Shown here: one piece after another, positions 22,461 through 24,489 of the stretch | How the letters are laid out: every line of letters begins with the position of its first letter | How positions within the stretch are numbered: position 1 is the first letter of the stretch | Assembly (NCBI GenBank): GCA_017632155.1 | Contig: JAGBRZ010000188.1 | Coordinates: forward strand, 1 to 24,489 | Source: Clostridia bacterium | GTDB lineage: Bacteria > Bacillota_A > Clostridia > Oscillospirales > CAG-272 | Reading direction: 5' to 3' | DNA length: 24,489 bases | Notes under the pieces: model-generated | Told to the model about the DNA's origin: nothing | Database searches by the model: none | What the model saw: only the letters and a program-made list of their open reading frames with translations | Translations under genes and position numbers: made by a program

Positions 22461-22528
22461 AGAAGCGCTCCGTTGTCGTTTCCCATAAAAATAATTTATA
22501 TTTTGTTGTTTATTTATTATTATGGTTT

Positions 22529-22537
22529 TGGTATAAT
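22529..22537 (+). promoter_or_regulatory. Extended -10 promoter of the CHAP gene
   Basis: TGGTATAAT at 22529-22537 is an extended -10 element; no good -35 is seen at the usual distance (TTTATT at best). GGAGGA at 22559-22564 is the ribosome binding site. Confidence 0.65.
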
Positions 22538-22569
22538 ATATTTGATTCATTTTATTATGGAGGACTATT

Positions 22570-24240
22570 ATGCCGATCTTCGGGATCGTTAAAAAGATAT
22601 GCTGCGTGTGTTTGGCGTCGCTGATGCTTTTTGCAAGCTTGCCGCTCTTTTCGGTGGAGTCGGATGCCGTAACGCCTACATATTACGTCAGCAACGAGTA
22701 TAAATCAAGTAAATATTACAAGGCGCTCAAGGATTACAAGCTGACGGGCGACGAGAGATACGACCTTGTTTCGATCGCGCTGACGCAGTACGGCTATCAC
22801 GAGGGCAACGATGACTCGGATATGAGCGGCTCGAACCTTGAGGGATTCAAAAACTTTGCCGAGTACAACCGTATGTACGGCAAGCTCGACAACGGCGAGG
22901 GCAACGGAATGAGCTACGGCTATTCCTGGTGTGCGGCGTTCGTGTCCTGGTGCCTGCGTCAGGCGCGGGTGGCGGAATCCACCATTCCGACCTTTGTCAG
23001 CTGTTCGCGCGCGGTCAAGGATTTCCGTTCGCGCGGAATGTTCAAGGAAGCAAAAAGCGGTTATATCCCGCAGACGGGCGATATTATTTTTTTCATCAAG
23101 CCCGAGGATGCCGCGCAAGGCTACGTGTCGAGCCACGTTGGCATCGTTATGGGAACCGACAGCGGATTCGTTTATACCATTGAGGGAAACACGGACAACT
23201 ACTGCGTTTGCCAAAAATCCTATCCCTTTGACAGCGAAAAGCTCGTGGGTTATGCCACACCGAATTATAAAACTCTTGCGGATACCAAGTATGATTTTAC
23301 ATACAAAACCGACCAAAAGCTGCCGGGCTTTTACACGGTGACAAATGACGTGCCCGTTTGCCGCGAGATCAACGTCCGCGAGGATGTGATCGGTCAGCTC
23401 AAGGCGGGCGACAGAGTAGAGGTCAAAGAGGTCGATCTTGGCTGGGGACTTGTTGATTTCGGCGGAGTCGAGGGTTGGATATACTTGCTTTATGCCGAAA
23501 GGGAGCAGTTTACTTTGACTCTTGACACAAACGGTGGCGAGTCGCCGCTTTCGTATCATTATAAGGATGCGGGCGTTCCGCTTGAGCTCGCTTCTCGCAT
23601 TCCCCACCGAGAGGGATATAGCCTTATCGGCTGGTCTTCGGTAAAGGACGGTGCTATCGAGTACCTCTCGGATTCCGTTTACACCGCCGATGCCGATGCA
23701 ACTCTTTATGCCATCTGGCGAATTGAGGAATATACGGTTGAATTTGTCGATCACGACGGAAGAAGCATATCCGTCGGCAAATACCCCTATGGCAACAATA
23801 TCATCATTCCCGAGGATCCCATCAGACCCGCAGATGGAGAGTTTACTTATGAGTTCGTGGGGTGGGATAAGACCGTCAGCGAAACTGCTCGCGGCAACGA
23901 GGTCTACCGCGCCGTGTATAACGCCGTGCCGATTCCCGTGACAACGGAAGCGCCCGAAACCACAGCCGAGCCGGAGGTCACCACAGCTCCCGAAACCACA
24001 GAGGAGGAAACTGCTCCTCCCGAAACAGAACCCGAAACCACCATAGAGGAAACTACCGCTGAAATAACCGGCGAAACCGTCGGCACATCACCGCAGGAGA
24101 CCGAACCCGAGGTGACTACCGAAGAAGCGCCTTTGATATTGGAGCAGGATAACGGTTTTGTGAAGTATTACTATCTGCTCATCGCCGTTATTGCGATCGC
24201 AATAATCTTCCTTTGCTTTAAGAGGAAAAGAGATGTATAA
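22570..24240 (+). CDS. CHAP-domain cell-wall protein with SH3 and InlB-type repeats and a C-terminal membrane anchor
   Basis: 556 residues. A signal peptide covers about 1-33 (VKKICCVCLASLMLFASLPLF). Residues ~100-230 form a CHAP (Cys-His amidase/peptidase) domain: C121 in YSWCAAFVSWCLR, H189 in SSHVGIVMG and E205 in IEGNT are candidate catalytic residues. An SH3-type domain follows (~265-315, PVCREINVREDVIGQLKAGD, GLVDFGGVEGWIY). Then come one full InlB B-repeat/Listeria-Bacteroides-type repeat (LTLDTNGGE...GYSLIGWS...ATLYAIW) and one degenerate copy (VEFVDHDG...FVGWDK...YRAVY). A stalk rich in T, E and P (~450-530) leads to a hydrophobic helix (YYYLLIAVIAIAIIFLCF) and a KRKRDV tail without LPxTG. 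It is therefore predicted to be a membrane-anchored peptidoglycan hydrolase projecting through the wall. Confidence 0.9.
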   Translation: MPIFGIVKKICCVCLASLMLFASLPLFSVESDAVTPTYYVSNEYKSSKYYKALKDYKLTGDERYDLVSIALTQYGYHEGNDDSDMSGSNLEGFKNFAEYNRMYGKLDNGEGNGMSYGYSWCAAFVSWCLRQARVAESTIPTFVSCSRAVKDFRSRGMFKEAKSGYIPQTGDIIFFIKPEDAAQGYVSSHVGIVMGTDSGFVYTIEGNTDNYCVCQKSYPFDSEKLVGYATPNYKTLADTKYDFTYKTDQKLPGFYTVTNDVPVCREINVREDVIGQLKAGDRVEVKEVDLGWGLVDFGGVEGWIYLLYAEREQFTLTLDTNGGESPLSYHYKDAGVPLELASRIPHREGYSLIGWSSVKDGAIEYLSDSVYTADADATLYAIWRIEEYTVEFVDHDGRSISVGKYPYGNNIIIPEDPIRPADGEFTYEFVGWDKTVSETARGNEVYRAVYNAVPIPVTTEAPETTAEPEVTTAPETTEEETAPPETEPETTIEETTAEITGETVGTSPQETEPEVTTEEAPLILEQDNGFVKYYYLLIAVIAIAIIFLCFKRKRDV

Positions 24241-24247
24241 TAAGTAA

Positions 24248-24269
24248 AAACCGCGCGACGGCGCGGTTT
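24248..24269 (+). terminator. Weak terminator-like stem after the CHAP gene
   Basis: AAACCGCGC (24248-24256) pairs with GCGCGGTTT (24261-24269) around GACG. No U-run beyond TTT, so termination strength is doubtful. Confidence 0.6.
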
Positions 24270-24329
24270 CAGACTGCTGACAAACGTATATTGAAAATTA
24301 ACATATAGCAATATGCACAAATAATTAGT

Positions 24330-24489
24330 AAAAAGCTATGTTCGCACACGCAATGCAGGGGTGAAGGGGGCGCAGCCCCCTTCAAAAGAAACGATGTCAT
24401 CCTGAGGCGGCGCCCGCAGGCTGCCTGCGCCCGGTAGGTCTGTCGGTTTTTCGAAGGAAAATGGAGGCGTAAGCCGAGAAGACAGACCT
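24330..24489. repeat. Composite repeat at the window end, incomplete
   Basis: GCTATGTTCGCAC (24333-24345) also occurs at 22326-22338. A GAAGGGGGC/GCCCCCTTC stem follows, then ATGTCATCCTGAGG and an inverted pair AGGTCTGTC (24436-24444) with GACAGACCT (24481-24489) bounding the last 54 bases. The element probably continues past the window. I see no gene in 24241-24489. Confidence 0.6.

Noticed and set aside
22705..23754. 349-codon open frame on -, opposite the CHAP gene
   Set aside because: The plus-strand CHAP, SH3 and repeat motifs are clear; the opposite frame is a shadow.

Overview
The window is chromosomal DNA of moderate GC content from a Gram-positive anaerobe, most likely an uncultured gut-type Clostridia (Eubacteriales) member. 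This rests on consensus sigma-A promoters, AAGGAGG-type ribosome binding sites, a LytTR-DUF3021 gene pair, an argC-J-B-D-F order like that of Bacillota, SLH, CHAP and BspA-type surface proteins, and intergenic spaces full of hairpin repeats. No tRNA, rRNA, CRISPR array, transposase or phage gene was seen.

Layout. (1) 1-2950: argG (5' end outside the window) and argH on +. argG carries an in-frame tandem duplication of 94 codons, and the argG-argH spacer is filled by two copies of a structured repeat facing each other. (2) 2951-5440: a LytTR regulator and DUF3021 membrane protein pair, then an unknown membrane protein, with two more copies of the same repeat. (3) 5440-14483, all on -: argC-argJ-argB, a palindromic repeat, argD, a 926-residue BspA-like leucine-rich-repeat lipoprotein with its own promoter, argF, and an EamA-type transporter one base after argF. 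Together with argG/argH this gives the acetyl-cycle route from glutamate to arginine except argA/carAB; carAB would sit where the BspA-like gene is in the Bacillus subtilis operon. (4) 14484-18068: a MITE-like palindrome, then a 1064-residue protein whose first ~185 residues are an ECF sigma factor and whose remaining ~880 residues are an unrecognised TPR/beta-repeat region. (5) 18281-20159: an SLH-domain secreted protein overlapping an Amidase_6 protein. (6) 20319-24240: an AT-rich HExxH lipoprotein, a ~350-bp imperfect palindrome, and a CHAP/SH3/InlB-repeat protein with a C-terminal membrane anchor. The window ends inside another repeat.

The strongest candidates for something undescribed are the giant ECF sigma fusion, the four-stem repeat family whose stems show compensatory changes between copies, the diverged internal duplication in argG, and the three families of period-7 tandem repeats, two of which border inverted repeats. 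All calls come from reading the sequence and from knowledge of the families; no database search was run.
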